Source: an uncultured Atopobiaceae bacterium
GTDB lineage: Bacteria; Actinomycetota; Coriobacteriia; Coriobacteriales; Atopobiaceae
DNA length: 12,224 bases
Direction of reading: 5' to 3'
Assembly: GCA_944321005.1 (NCBI GenBank)
Contig: CALUJT010000040.1
Span: forward strand, 1 to 12,224
Both the position numbers and the translations under genes were made by a program. How positions within the stretch are numbered: position 1 is the first letter of the stretch; every line of letters begins with the position of its first letter. The notes under the pieces are model-generated. The model was given only the letters and a program-made list of their open reading frames with translations. It had not been told where the DNA came from and made no database searches. This document shows, one piece after another, positions 6,015-11,719 of this stretch.

Positions 6015-6167
6015 CTACGCCATCGGGAGCCTGGGGGCGCCGGAGCGGACGTCGAGCTCGGCGCGGGCGAGAGAGAAGCTCTTGTTGCCCTGACGACAAC
6101 GGGCGTCCTGGGACTTGTGGCTGCCGGAGAAGAGGTTGGCGAACAGGTTGTTGAGCTTGCGGACCAT
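6015..6167 (-). CDS. Unrecognised 50-residue protein with its own promoter and terminator
   Basis: A short leftward gene for a basic, soluble peptide starting MVRKLNNLFANLFSG and ending GAPRLPMA. It has one cysteine (C24), no membrane segment and no domain I know. Residues 1-15 could form an amphipathic helix (LNNLFANLF). Reality is supported by three signs: AGGGAGGA five bases before the ATG, codons almost all ending in G or C like the neighbours, and a strong terminator just downstream. A longer frame from 6287 exists, but its extra part is AT-rich and has no ribosome site. It lies between tetR and the divergent radical SAM gene. It could be a small regulator, a partner protein or a modified-peptide precursor; nothing in the sequence decides between these. 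Confidence 0.7.
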   Translation of the reverse strand: MVRKLNNLFANLFSGSHKSQDARCRQGNKSFSLARAELDVRSGAPRLPMA

Positions 6168-6194
6168 GGTGTCCTCCCTGAGAACTCGGTACTC

Positions 6195-6212
6195 CCGACC
6201 CTGTCTGGTCGG
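6195..6212 (-). promoter_or_regulatory. Hairpin in the leader of the 50-residue gene
   Basis: CCGACC (6195-6200) and GGTCGG (6207-6212) are exact complements around a six-base loop. It lies between the predicted promoter (6239-6268) and the ribosome site (about 6173-6180), in the untranslated leader. It may be a stabilising structure or an operator. Confidence 0.45.
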
Positions 6213-6238
6213 TGAGGTTTCTGCTTTCCGAGCAAAGA

Positions 6239-6268
6239 AATCTACTCGAAACAAAGATGCTTTGCCAG
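6239..6268 (-). promoter_or_regulatory. Likely promoter of the 50-residue gene
   Basis: Leftward, CTGGCA (6263-6268) and TAGATT (6239-6244), each four of six to consensus, are 18 bases apart. The spacer holds the inverted repeat CAAAG-ATG-CTTTG (6252-6264). Transcription would start about 65 bases before the ATG. Confidence 0.4.
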
Positions 6269-6327
6269 CGGAACTAGCACAGATCATTTTGCTTCACGTT
6301 ATTTTCACATCTTGTTCATTTTGGAGT

Positions 6328-6358
6328 AAAAAAGCCGGCGAACGGCGTGGTTTCCGGC
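6328..6358 (-). terminator. Terminator-like hairpin with T-run and no matching gene
   Basis: Leftward, GCCGG (6354-6358) pairs with CCGGC (6334-6338) and is followed by six Ts (6328-6333). An alternative inner stem is GCCG/CGGC (6343-6346 with 6334-6337). No leftward gene lies upstream of it, so it may be accidental, or end a short leftward RNA begun near the operator-like element at 6462-6489. Confidence 0.35.
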
Positions 6359-6461
6359 ATGGGCGGCATGTCGTCGCGCGGGTGACAAGTATTACTCCTC
6401 ACCTCGCGGATTTCTGTGGAATAGGTGCCATCCTCCCCGCTTTCACAGAAGAGACACGAGC

Positions 6462-6489
6462 GATTATTCCTCAATTGGGGATTTATTCC
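6462..6489. promoter_or_regulatory. Operator-like element, copy 2, before the radical SAM gene
   Basis: This is the second copy of the 28-base element found at 5903-5930 (23 identical positions). Its core CCTCAATTGGGG is palindromic except at one pair. TTATTCC occurs twice, 19 bases apart (6464-6470 and 6483-6489). It covers the -35 of the radical SAM promoter, the classic place for a repressor. Confidence 0.65.
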
Positions 6490-6503
6490 TAAATGGGTAT
6501 AAA
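6475..6503 (+). promoter_or_regulatory. Likely promoter of the radical SAM gene
   Basis: TATAAA (6498-6503) is a strong -10. Seventeen bases upstream is TTGGGG (6475-6480), a weak -35 lying inside the operator-like element. The leader to the ATG would be about 50 bases. Confidence 0.55.
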
Positions 6504-6558
6504 TGCGTCGTCCAAAGGCGCCTGCAGGCACCGATCAGCAACGTAGAAGGAGCCAGAA

Positions 6559-7929
6559 ATGGGCATCTCGCAGGCGGCGGAGCGCGCCGCCCTCAACAAG
6601 CTCGTGGACTACGTCTCGGAGGACCCCGAGGCGCGCATCCCCAAGCTCATGGACACCGTTGACAGGTACGTCCCCGCCGACGTCTTCCCCACCCAGCGCA
6701 GGGCCTTCCGGAGCGCCATCGACAGCCGGAACAACTGGTACCAGCTCATGATGCGCGTGTTCGATCTCAACCCCGAGGTCGCGGACCGCCTCGTCAAGTG
6801 CTTCCTCGTGGACGCCAACGTGCTCGCCTGGCCCGTACAGGAGAAGAAGCGCGACGAGCTTGGCTGCAACGTCCCCTGGGCCATCCTCCTCGACCCCACG
6901 AGCGCCTGCAACCTTCGCTGCACCGGCTGCTGGGCGGCGGAGTACGGGCACGCGCTCAACCTCTCCTACGAGGACATCTGCTCGATCATCGACCAGGGAC
7001 GCGAGCTGGGCGTGCACGTCTACATCTACACGGGCGGCGAGCCGCTCGTGCGCAAGGCGGACCTCATCCGCATCTGCGAGAGGTACCCCGACTGCGCCTT
7101 CCTCTGCTTCACCAACGCCACCCTCATAGACGAGGCCTTCTGCCAGGACATGATTCGCGTGGCCAACTTCGTGCCCGCCATCTCGGCCGAGGGCAACGAG
7201 CACACCACGGACGCCCGCCGCGGCGACGGCACCTACGCTAAGATCGAGCGCGCGATGGACCTCCTGCGCGAGCACGGGCTGCCCTTTGGCATCTCCTGCT
7301 GCTGGACGCGCGCCAACGCGGACGCCGTCGCCACCGAGGAGAACATGGACTGGATGATCGAGAAGGGCGCGCTGTTCTGCTGGTACTTCCACTTCATGCC
7401 CGTCGGCCGCTCGAGCACCCCCGACCTCATGCCCACGCCCGAGCAGCGCGAGCGCATGTACCGCTTCGTGCGCGAGATGCGCGGGGTCAAGCCGATCTTC
7501 ACGCTCGACTTCCAGAACGACGGCGAGTACGTGGGCGGCTGCATCGCCGGCGGGCGCCGCTACCTGCACATCAACGCCGCGGGAGACGTTGAGCCGTGCG
7601 TCTTCGTCCACTACTCCAACGCGAACATCCACGACGTGAGCCTGCTCGACGCCCTGCGCTCCCCGCTCTTCATGAAGTACTACGAGGCACAGCCGTTCAA
7701 CACCAACCACCTGCGCCCCTGCCCCATGCTGGAGAACCCGGACGACTTGCCGCGCATGGTGGCGGAGACCGGCGCGCACTCGACGGACCTCGTGGAGAGG
7801 GAGACCCCCGAGCAGCTGCGCGAGAAGACTGCGCCGGCAGCGGCGGCATGGGCCCCGGTGGCGGAGCGCCTGTGGGCGGACCCGGACGACCCGGACCACG
7901 CCAAGCGCGAGAGCTGGCGCGAGGGGTAG
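6559..7929 (+). CDS. Radical SAM enzyme with a SPASM-like C-terminal cysteine region
   Basis: A 456-residue cytoplasmic iron-sulfur enzyme. An N-terminal helical domain (1-105) precedes the radical SAM core, with the cluster motif CNLRCTGC at 117-124 (C117, C121, C124) and GGEP at 159-162 for SAM binding. The C-terminal third has further cysteines, GGC at 328 followed by YLHINAAGDVEPC at 347 and RPCPM at 388, resembling a SPASM-type auxiliary cluster site. Many near-identical relatives exist in Clostridia and Coriobacteriia, generally of unknown function; the reaction cannot be named. AAGGAG seven bases before the ATG fixes the start. A TetR operator-like element overlaps its promoter, implying induction when the TetR ligand is present. 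Oddly, the frame continues with coding-like codons for 23 triplets after the TAG stop. Confidence 0.92.
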   Translation: MGISQAAERAALNKLVDYVSEDPEARIPKLMDTVDRYVPADVFPTQRRAFRSAIDSRNNWYQLMMRVFDLNPEVADRLVKCFLVDANVLAWPVQEKKRDELGCNVPWAILLDPTSACNLRCTGCWAAEYGHALNLSYEDICSIIDQGRELGVHVYIYTGGEPLVRKADLIRICERYPDCAFLCFTNATLIDEAFCQDMIRVANFVPAISAEGNEHTTDARRGDGTYAKIERAMDLLREHGLPFGISCCWTRANADAVATEENMDWMIEKGALFCWYFHFMPVGRSSTPDLMPTPEQRERMYRFVREMRGVKPIFTLDFQNDGEYVGGCIAGGRRYLHINAAGDVEPCVFVHYSNANIHDVSLLDALRSPLFMKYYEAQPFNTNHLRPCPMLENPDDLPRMVAETGAHSTDLVERETPEQLREKTAPAAAAWAPVAERLWADPDDPDHAKRESWREG

Positions 7930-8001
7930 GCCGAGACCGACGTCACGCGCCTCGAGCGCGTGGGACGCGACCTCGAGGCACAGCCGGAGCCGCACCTGTA
8001 G
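7930..8001 (+). other. Coding-like in-frame extension behind the radical SAM stop
   Basis: After the TAG at 7927-7929 the same frame runs 23 further codons, reading AETDVTRLERVGRDLEAQP and ending EPHL before a second TAG (7999-8001). Nearly every codon ends in G or C and charged residues alternate as in a helix, unlike the repeat-rich DNA that follows. It looks like a former or conditional C-terminus cut by a nonsense change, or a sequencing error at the first TAG. Confidence 0.5.
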
Positions 8002-8035
8002 GCCCCTCTCGCCCGCTCTTCTCGCCCACGACGAG

Positions 8036-8178
8036 CATGCGCAAACGCTGATTTCCAACAATGCGGGGTTACGCATGATTTAGTTCAAAGATTTGAACGC
8101 GTAACGGTGTTTTTCTGTCCAAATGACCGAAAAAGCGCCGTTACGCGTTCTTCTCGCCATGCGCAAACGCGGATTTCC
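8036..8178. repeat. Repeat block between convergent genes: direct repeats around a long hairpin
   Basis: CATGCGCAAACGC(T/G)GATTTCC occurs at 8036-8056 and 8158-8178 (20 of 21 bases equal), both preceded at a short distance by TTCTCGCC. Between them are GTTCAAA-GA-TTTGAAC (8083-8098), ATGCG/CGCAT (8061-8076) and the 56-base hairpin at 8095-8150. GTTACGC appears three times (8068-8074, 8099-8105 reversed, 8140-8146). TTTCCGGAAA (8173-8182) is a further palindrome at the right end. Such a block between two gene ends fits a REP/BIME- or MITE-like element. No protein gene is present. Confidence 0.6.
8095..8150. repeat. Long imperfect hairpin with perfect 13-bp outer arms
   Basis: GAACGCGTAACGG (8095-8107) is the exact complement of 8138-8150. 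Pairing continues inward with TTTTTC/GAAAAA (8110-8115, 8129-8134) and GTC/GAC (8117-8119, 8125-8127), leaving a five-base loop. It may serve as a two-way terminator for the convergent radical SAM and hydrolase genes, although no T-run follows the stem. Confidence 0.65.
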
Positions 8179-8204
8179 GGAAACTGCCGGCTACGTGTCC
8201 TCCC

Positions 8205-9032
8205 CTACCCGCGGGCCCCGTCCTCGAGCCACTCCGTCGCGAGGTCGAGCCAGCGCGCCACATGGGGGCTCACGCAGTCGTCCCAGCGCGCGGACTGCTC
8301 CGTGGCGAGCGAGAGCCCGTGCCGCCCCTCGTGGAAGACGTGGCACTCGTGGTCGACGCCGTGCGCCGCCAGGGCCTCCGCGTAGAGGTAGGCGTTGCGC
8401 ACGGGGACCGTCTCGTCGGTGGCGGTGTGCCAGAGGAAGGTCCGCGGCGTGCGCTCGTCCACCAGGTCCTGGGCGCGACGCAGCGGCGAGGCTCCGTCGC
8501 AGATGCGGTCCGCGTAGGCGGGGTCGGGCGGCCAGCCGGCGTCGAGGTCGATGACGGGGTAGCAGAGCACCTGCCAGTCCGCGCGGGCGGCGTCGGCGGA
8601 GACGCCCGCCCGGGCGAGAAGGGCCTCGTCCCGCATGACGCCCACGTAGCCGGCACAGAGGTGCGCCCCCGCGGAGAAGCCCATCAGCCCGAGGCCCCTC
8701 TCGTCCACGTGCCACTCCTCCGCGCGCCCGCGCACCGCTGCCAGCGCGCGGGCGAGGTCGACCTGTGGGGCGGGGAGGAGCGGGGCCGCCTCGGCATCGT
8801 CCAGCACGGTGTAGTCCAGTACGAAGGCCTGGAGACCCCGGGCGACGAGGGCCAGCGCGACGGGCTCCCACTCCAGGTCCGAGCAGAAGGCGTAGCCCCC
8901 TCCCGGGCAGATCACGACGCCCGGGCGCAGACGCGTCGCCTGAGCCTCCACGTTGTCCTGCACGTAGGCCGTGAGCGCGACCACCTTGGACCCGTAGCCC
9001 GAGCTCGGAAGCTCGATCCTCTCTATGCGCAC
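8205..9032 (-). CDS. Alpha/beta-hydrolase, acetyl-esterase (BD-FAE-like) type
   Basis: A 275-residue cytoplasmic hydrolase. PGGGYAF at 43-49 supplies the oxyanion hole in place of the usual HGG, GFSAG at 118-122 carries the nucleophile S120, TATDETVP at 203-210 the acid D206, and EGRHGLSL at 235-242 the base H238. This spacing is that of the small esterases that remove acetyl or similar acyl groups from sugars, glycans or other small esters; substrate is unknown. The start is a GTG at 9032, preceded by GAGGGGAG inside the end of the upstream gene. That gene stops three bases earlier, so the two are surely cotranscribed and probably translationally coupled. Its end faces the radical SAM gene across the repeat block. 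Confidence 0.9.
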   Translation of the reverse strand: MRIERIELPSSGYGSKVVALTAYVQDNVEAQATRLRPGVVICPGGGYAFCSDLEWEPVALALVARGLQAFVLDYTVLDDAEAAPLLPAPQVDLARALAAVRGRAEEWHVDERGLGLMGFSAGAHLCAGYVGVMRDEALLARAGVSADAARADWQVLCYPVIDLDAGWPPDPAYADRICDGASPLRRAQDLVDERTPRTFLWHTATDETVPVRNAYLYAEALAAHGVDHECHVFHEGRHGLSLATEQSARWDDCVSPHVARWLDLATEWLEDGARG

Positions 9033-9035
9033 CGC

Positions 9036-9407
9036 TTACTCCCCTCTCTTTCTGACCCATCTCACGACCAGCAGGACCACGCCCGCCACGAGGAGGGCCC
9101 CCGCAATCTCCAGCAGCGCGAGGAACGACGCCGCCAGCACCCCGGAGAATCCCAGGGCGATGGGCAGGAAGAGCAGCAGCCAGCCGCCTCCCGGCGCCTC
9201 GCTCACCACGTCGAGGTACCCCGTGACGCCCGCCTGCGCCGCCAGCAGGGCAAGGAGCCCCAGCGCGAGACAGGCGGCACTCGCAACGAGGACGATTCTC
9301 GCGGCAAGGCCCAGCCCGTCGGCGCGTCCCGTCCCGGCCGGGTCGTCCGAGACGATAGGCGAGTCCGGTGAGCGTTCGTCCGTCCGCTGGATGAACGGGT
9401 CGTCCAT
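9036..9407 (-). CDS. Small membrane protein with about three helices, unknown function
   Basis: A 123-residue protein. The first 30 residues are polar and acidic (MDDPFIQRTDERSPDSP), with no signal peptide. Hydrophobic segments follow at about 34-56, 73-92 and 95-116, and the protein ends in a basic VRWVRKRGE that should stay in the cytoplasm. I do not recognise a family. The ATG at 9407 was chosen because AGAGGGG lies about eight bases upstream, whereas the earlier ATG at 9440 has no ribosome site and overlaps the likely promoter. It precedes the esterase by three bases in the same operon, so a role tied to that enzyme is possible but unproven. Confidence 0.75.
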   Translation of the reverse strand: MDDPFIQRTDERSPDSPIVSDDPAGTGRADGLGLAARIVLVASAACLALGLLALLAAQAGVTGYLDVVSEAPGGGWLLLFLPIALGFSGVLAASFLALLEIAGALLVAGVVLLVVRWVRKRGE

Positions 9408-9438
9408 GGGGCACCCCTCTTCGCAGGCTCTTTGGGAC

Positions 9439-9444
9439 ATTGTA
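9439..9444 (-). promoter_or_regulatory. Likely -10 of the membrane protein/esterase pair
   Basis: Leftward, TACAAT is a strong -10, placing the transcription start about 25 bases before the ATG at 9407. No good -35 is seen. On the other strand TATCAT (9481-9486) is the best -10 for the binding-protein gene, also with a weak -35; the 115-base gap thus holds two divergent starts. Confidence 0.45.
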
Positions 9445-9522
9445 GCGGGCGCGCCCCAAGGGGAGGCCTCCGCGCAGGCGTATCATGGGAGGGCCAGCGT
9501 CCGCGAAAGGGGGCCCGCAAAC

Positions 9523-10683
9523 ATGTCCTTCTCGATCACGCGCAGAGACGCGCTCGGGGCCGTCGCGGCCCTGGGGACGCTCCTGCCCCTCGCCGCCTGC
9601 GGCAGGGGCGAGAAGAACGGGCCCACGGAGCCCGCCACCGACACCGCCGGCCTCGGTGAGCCCACGCCCGTGACTCTCGTCCACGCCACGCAGCTCACGC
9701 TGGACGCCTACGACGGGGGCTACCGGCTCGCGAGCCTCGCCAACGGGGACCGCCTCCTCGTCGTCCCCGAGGGCGCGAGCGCGCCGGAGGGGCTCTCGGG
9801 CGACGTGGCCGTGGTGCGCCGGCCGCTCCAGAACGTCTACCTGGTCTCCACCGGAATGATCTGCCTCGTCGAGGCCATCGGGGCGCTCGACGCCGTGGGC
9901 GTCTCGTCCGTGCGGGCCGAGGACTCACCCTCGGAGGACTTCGCGGCACGACTGGAGGACGGCACCATCGCCTACGGCGGCATCTACCGAGCCCCCGACT
10001 ACGAGCTCATCGCCGCCTCGGGATGCCCGCTGGCGATAGAGAACACCAACGTCGACCACGTCCCCGAGGTGCGCACCAAGCTCGAGGAACTGGGCGTCAC
10101 CGTGCTCATGGAACAGTCGAGCCGCGAGGGGGACATGCTCGGCCGCCTGGAGTGGATCAAGCTCATGGGGGCGCTCTTCGGCCGCGAGGAGGAGGCCGCC
10201 GAGGTCTTCGACGACGTTGCGGCGCGGGTGGAGGCCGTCTCGAAGGAGGGGCCCACGGGCAGGACCGTGGCCTTCTTCTACATAAACGAGGACGGCGCGG
10301 CCGTGACGCGGCGCGCCGGGGACTACTTCTGCCAGATGATCGAGGCGGCGGGCGGCGAGTACGTGAGCTTTGCCGAGGAGGGCGCCGCGGGGTCCTCCCC
10401 CACCACCGTGACCGTGGAGATGGAGCGCTTCTACGAGGGCGCGCGCGACGCGGACGTCATCATCTACAACGGCACGATCGACGAGGGGGTGGACGGCCTC
10501 AAGGAGCTCGTCGAGAAGAACGCGCTGCTCGCGGACTTCCGCGCCGTGCGAAACGGGGACGTCTGGGCCTGCGACTCCGACCTCTACCAGCAGATGACGA
10601 GCATGGCGGACATCATCTGCGACCTGCGCGCTGCAATCTCGGGCTCGGGGGAGCCCGCGACCTATCTCTGGAGGCTGAGCTAG
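9523..10683 (+). CDS. ABC importer substrate-binding lipoprotein, FecB/BtuF type
   Basis: A 386-residue extracytoplasmic binding protein anchored to the membrane. The leader has twin arginines (ITRRDALG, residues 5-12), a hydrophobic run and a lipobox LAAC with C26 as the lipidated cysteine, so export may be by the Tat route. The mature part shows the two-lobe helical-backbone layout of cluster A-II proteins: NTNVDHVPEVRTKLEELGV and SSREGDMLGRLEWIKLMGALFGREEEA (199-225), where an acidic residue usually docks on the permease. Such proteins bind iron-siderophores, haem, cobalamin or similar metal complexes; the ligand cannot be told. The ATG at 9523 follows AAAGGGGG; the frame is open far upstream without a ribosome site. 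It is the first gene of a three-gene operon with the permease one base behind. Confidence 0.9.
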   Translation: MSFSITRRDALGAVAALGTLLPLAACGRGEKNGPTEPATDTAGLGEPTPVTLVHATQLTLDAYDGGYRLASLANGDRLLVVPEGASAPEGLSGDVAVVRRPLQNVYLVSTGMICLVEAIGALDAVGVSSVRAEDSPSEDFAARLEDGTIAYGGIYRAPDYELIAASGCPLAIENTNVDHVPEVRTKLEELGVTVLMEQSSREGDMLGRLEWIKLMGALFGREEEAAEVFDDVAARVEAVSKEGPTGRTVAFFYINEDGAAVTRRAGDYFCQMIEAAGGEYVSFAEEGAAGSSPTTVTVEMERFYEGARDADVIIYNGTIDEGVDGLKELVEKNALLADFRAVRNGDVWACDSDLYQQMTSMADIICDLRAAISGSGEPATYLWRLS

Positions 10684-10684
10684 C

Positions 10685-11719
10685 GTGGCGCGCGCTGCGG
10701 GCGGGGACGGCGGGACGCGTCGGTGGGCGCTGTTCGACCTCTCCGTTCTTATCGGCCTTCTCGCGCTCTTCGTGGCGAGCCTCTGCCTGGGAAGCGTGGG
10801 CACCGCACCCGTGGAGGTGACGCGCATCCTCGCCGCGGGACCTGGCGACGCCTCCACCGCCGCGCAGGTCATCTGGCAGATCCGCCTGCCGCGCGCGCTG
10901 GAGGCGGTGCTGCTGGGCGGGGCGCTCTCGCTTTCGGGGTTCCTCCTGCAGACGTTCTTCAACAACCCCATCGCCGACCCCTTTGTACTGGGCGTCTCCT
11001 CGGGCGCCAAGCTGGTGGTGGCGGTGGTGATGATCATGGTGCTGGGGGCGGGCCAGGTCATGAGCCCGGCCGCGTCCGTGGGCGCGGCGTTTGTCGGCTC
11101 GCTCGCCACCATGGGGTTCGTGCTGCTCATCTCGCGGCGCGTGCGGAGCCAGAGCACGCTCATCGTGGCCGGCGTGATGGTGGGCTACATCTGCTCCGCC
11201 GCCACCAACTTCCTCGTGGCCTTCGCGGACGACCAGAGCATCGTGAGCCTCGACAACTGGTCGCGCGGCAGCTTCTCGGGCGCCACGTGGACCGACGTAG
11301 GCATCGTCGCCGCGGCGGTGCTCGCCATGACGGCGGCGGCCTTTGCGCTCTCCAAGCCGCTGGGCGCCTATCAGCTGGGCGAGCCGCACGCGCAGAGCGT
11401 GGGCGTGAACGTGACCGGGCTGCGCATGCTCATCGTCCTGGTGTCCAGCCTGCTCTCTGCCTGCGTGGCAGCCTTCGCGGGCCCGGTCTCGTTCGTGGGC
11501 ATCGCCGCGCCCCACCTGGCGCGGCGCGGCGTGGGGTCCTCGCGGCCGCTCCTCGTGACGCCCGCCTGCTTCCTCACGGGCGCCGCCTTCTGCTGCGGGT
11601 GCGACCTCGTGGCACGCACGCTCTTCTCGCCGGTCGAGCTCTCCGTGAGCGCGGTCACCGCCGTCTTTGGCGCACCCGTGGTGATAGCCCTCCTGCTCCG
11701 AGGGAGGTCCGGCCGATGA
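10685..11719 (+). CDS. FecCD-family ABC importer permease
   Basis: A 344-residue inner-membrane permease with about ten helices, expected to work as a homodimer since only one permease gene is seen. Family segments are clear: IRLPRALEAVLLGGALSLSG (66-85), then LLQTFFNNPIADPFVLGVSSGA (87-108), and the ATPase-contact loop GPVSFVGIAAPHLAR at 266-280. It moves a metal complex delivered by the preceding lipoprotein into the cytoplasm. The start is a GTG one base after the upstream stop, with TGGAGG ten bases before it, so translation is probably coupled. Its stop overlaps the ATPase start as ATGA. The late CFLTGAAFCCGCDLVAR segment is cysteine-rich (C295, C303, C304, C306), which is uncommon in this family. 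Confidence 0.93.
   Translation: MARAAGGDGGTRRWALFDLSVLIGLLALFVASLCLGSVGTAPVEVTRILAAGPGDASTAAQVIWQIRLPRALEAVLLGGALSLSGFLLQTFFNNPIADPFVLGVSSGAKLVVAVVMIMVLGAGQVMSPAASVGAAFVGSLATMGFVLLISRRVRSQSTLIVAGVMVGYICSAATNFLVAFADDQSIVSLDNWSRGSFSGATWTDVGIVAAAVLAMTAAAFALSKPLGAYQLGEPHAQSVGVNVTGLRMLIVLVSSLLSACVAAFAGPVSFVGIAAPHLARRGVGSSRPLLVTPACFLTGAAFCCGCDLVARTLFSPVELSVSAVTAVFGAPVVIALLLRGRSGR

Larger units (their letters stand above)
6168..6558. other. AT-richer intergenic region between divergent genes
   Basis: This 391-base gap is visibly richer in A and T than the rest of the window. It holds the leftward promoter and leader hairpin of the 50-residue gene, a leftward terminator-like structure (6328-6358), an inverted repeat GGAGTAA/TTACTCC (6323-6329, 6392-6398) enclosing it, another, TTCTGTG/CACAGAA (6412-6418, 6444-6450), the second operator-like element and the radical SAM promoter. 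No frame with a ribosome site is present. Confidence 0.6.

Noticed and set aside
6316..6531. 71-codon leftward open frame in the intergenic region before the radical SAM gene
   Set aside because: It has no ribosome site, mixed codon use, and overlaps the promoter, operator-like element and a terminator-like hairpin.
7927..7929. Pyrrolysine insertion at the radical SAM TAG
   Set aside because: Nothing in the window suggests pyrrolysine machinery, and TAG is used as an ordinary stop by several neighbouring genes.
6535..8076. 513-codon leftward open frame opposite the radical SAM gene
   Set aside because: It is antisense to a clearly recognisable enzyme, has no ribosome site at a plausible start and reads as a low-complexity Val/Ala/Arg/Gly-rich chain typical of frames opposite GC-rich genes.
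8036..8178. CRISPR array
   Set aside because: There are only two direct repeat units, about 100 bases apart, with palindromes rather than spacers between them.
9025..9522. Long upstream extension of the binding-protein frame
   Set aside because: It runs opposite the membrane protein and would bury the Tat/lipoprotein signal in the middle of the protein; AAAGGGGG before 9523 marks the true start.
8191..9684. 497-codon leftward open frame across the esterase, membrane protein and binding-protein start
   Set aside because: It crosses three supported genes in another frame and is extremely rich in Arg, Gly and Pro, with no motif.
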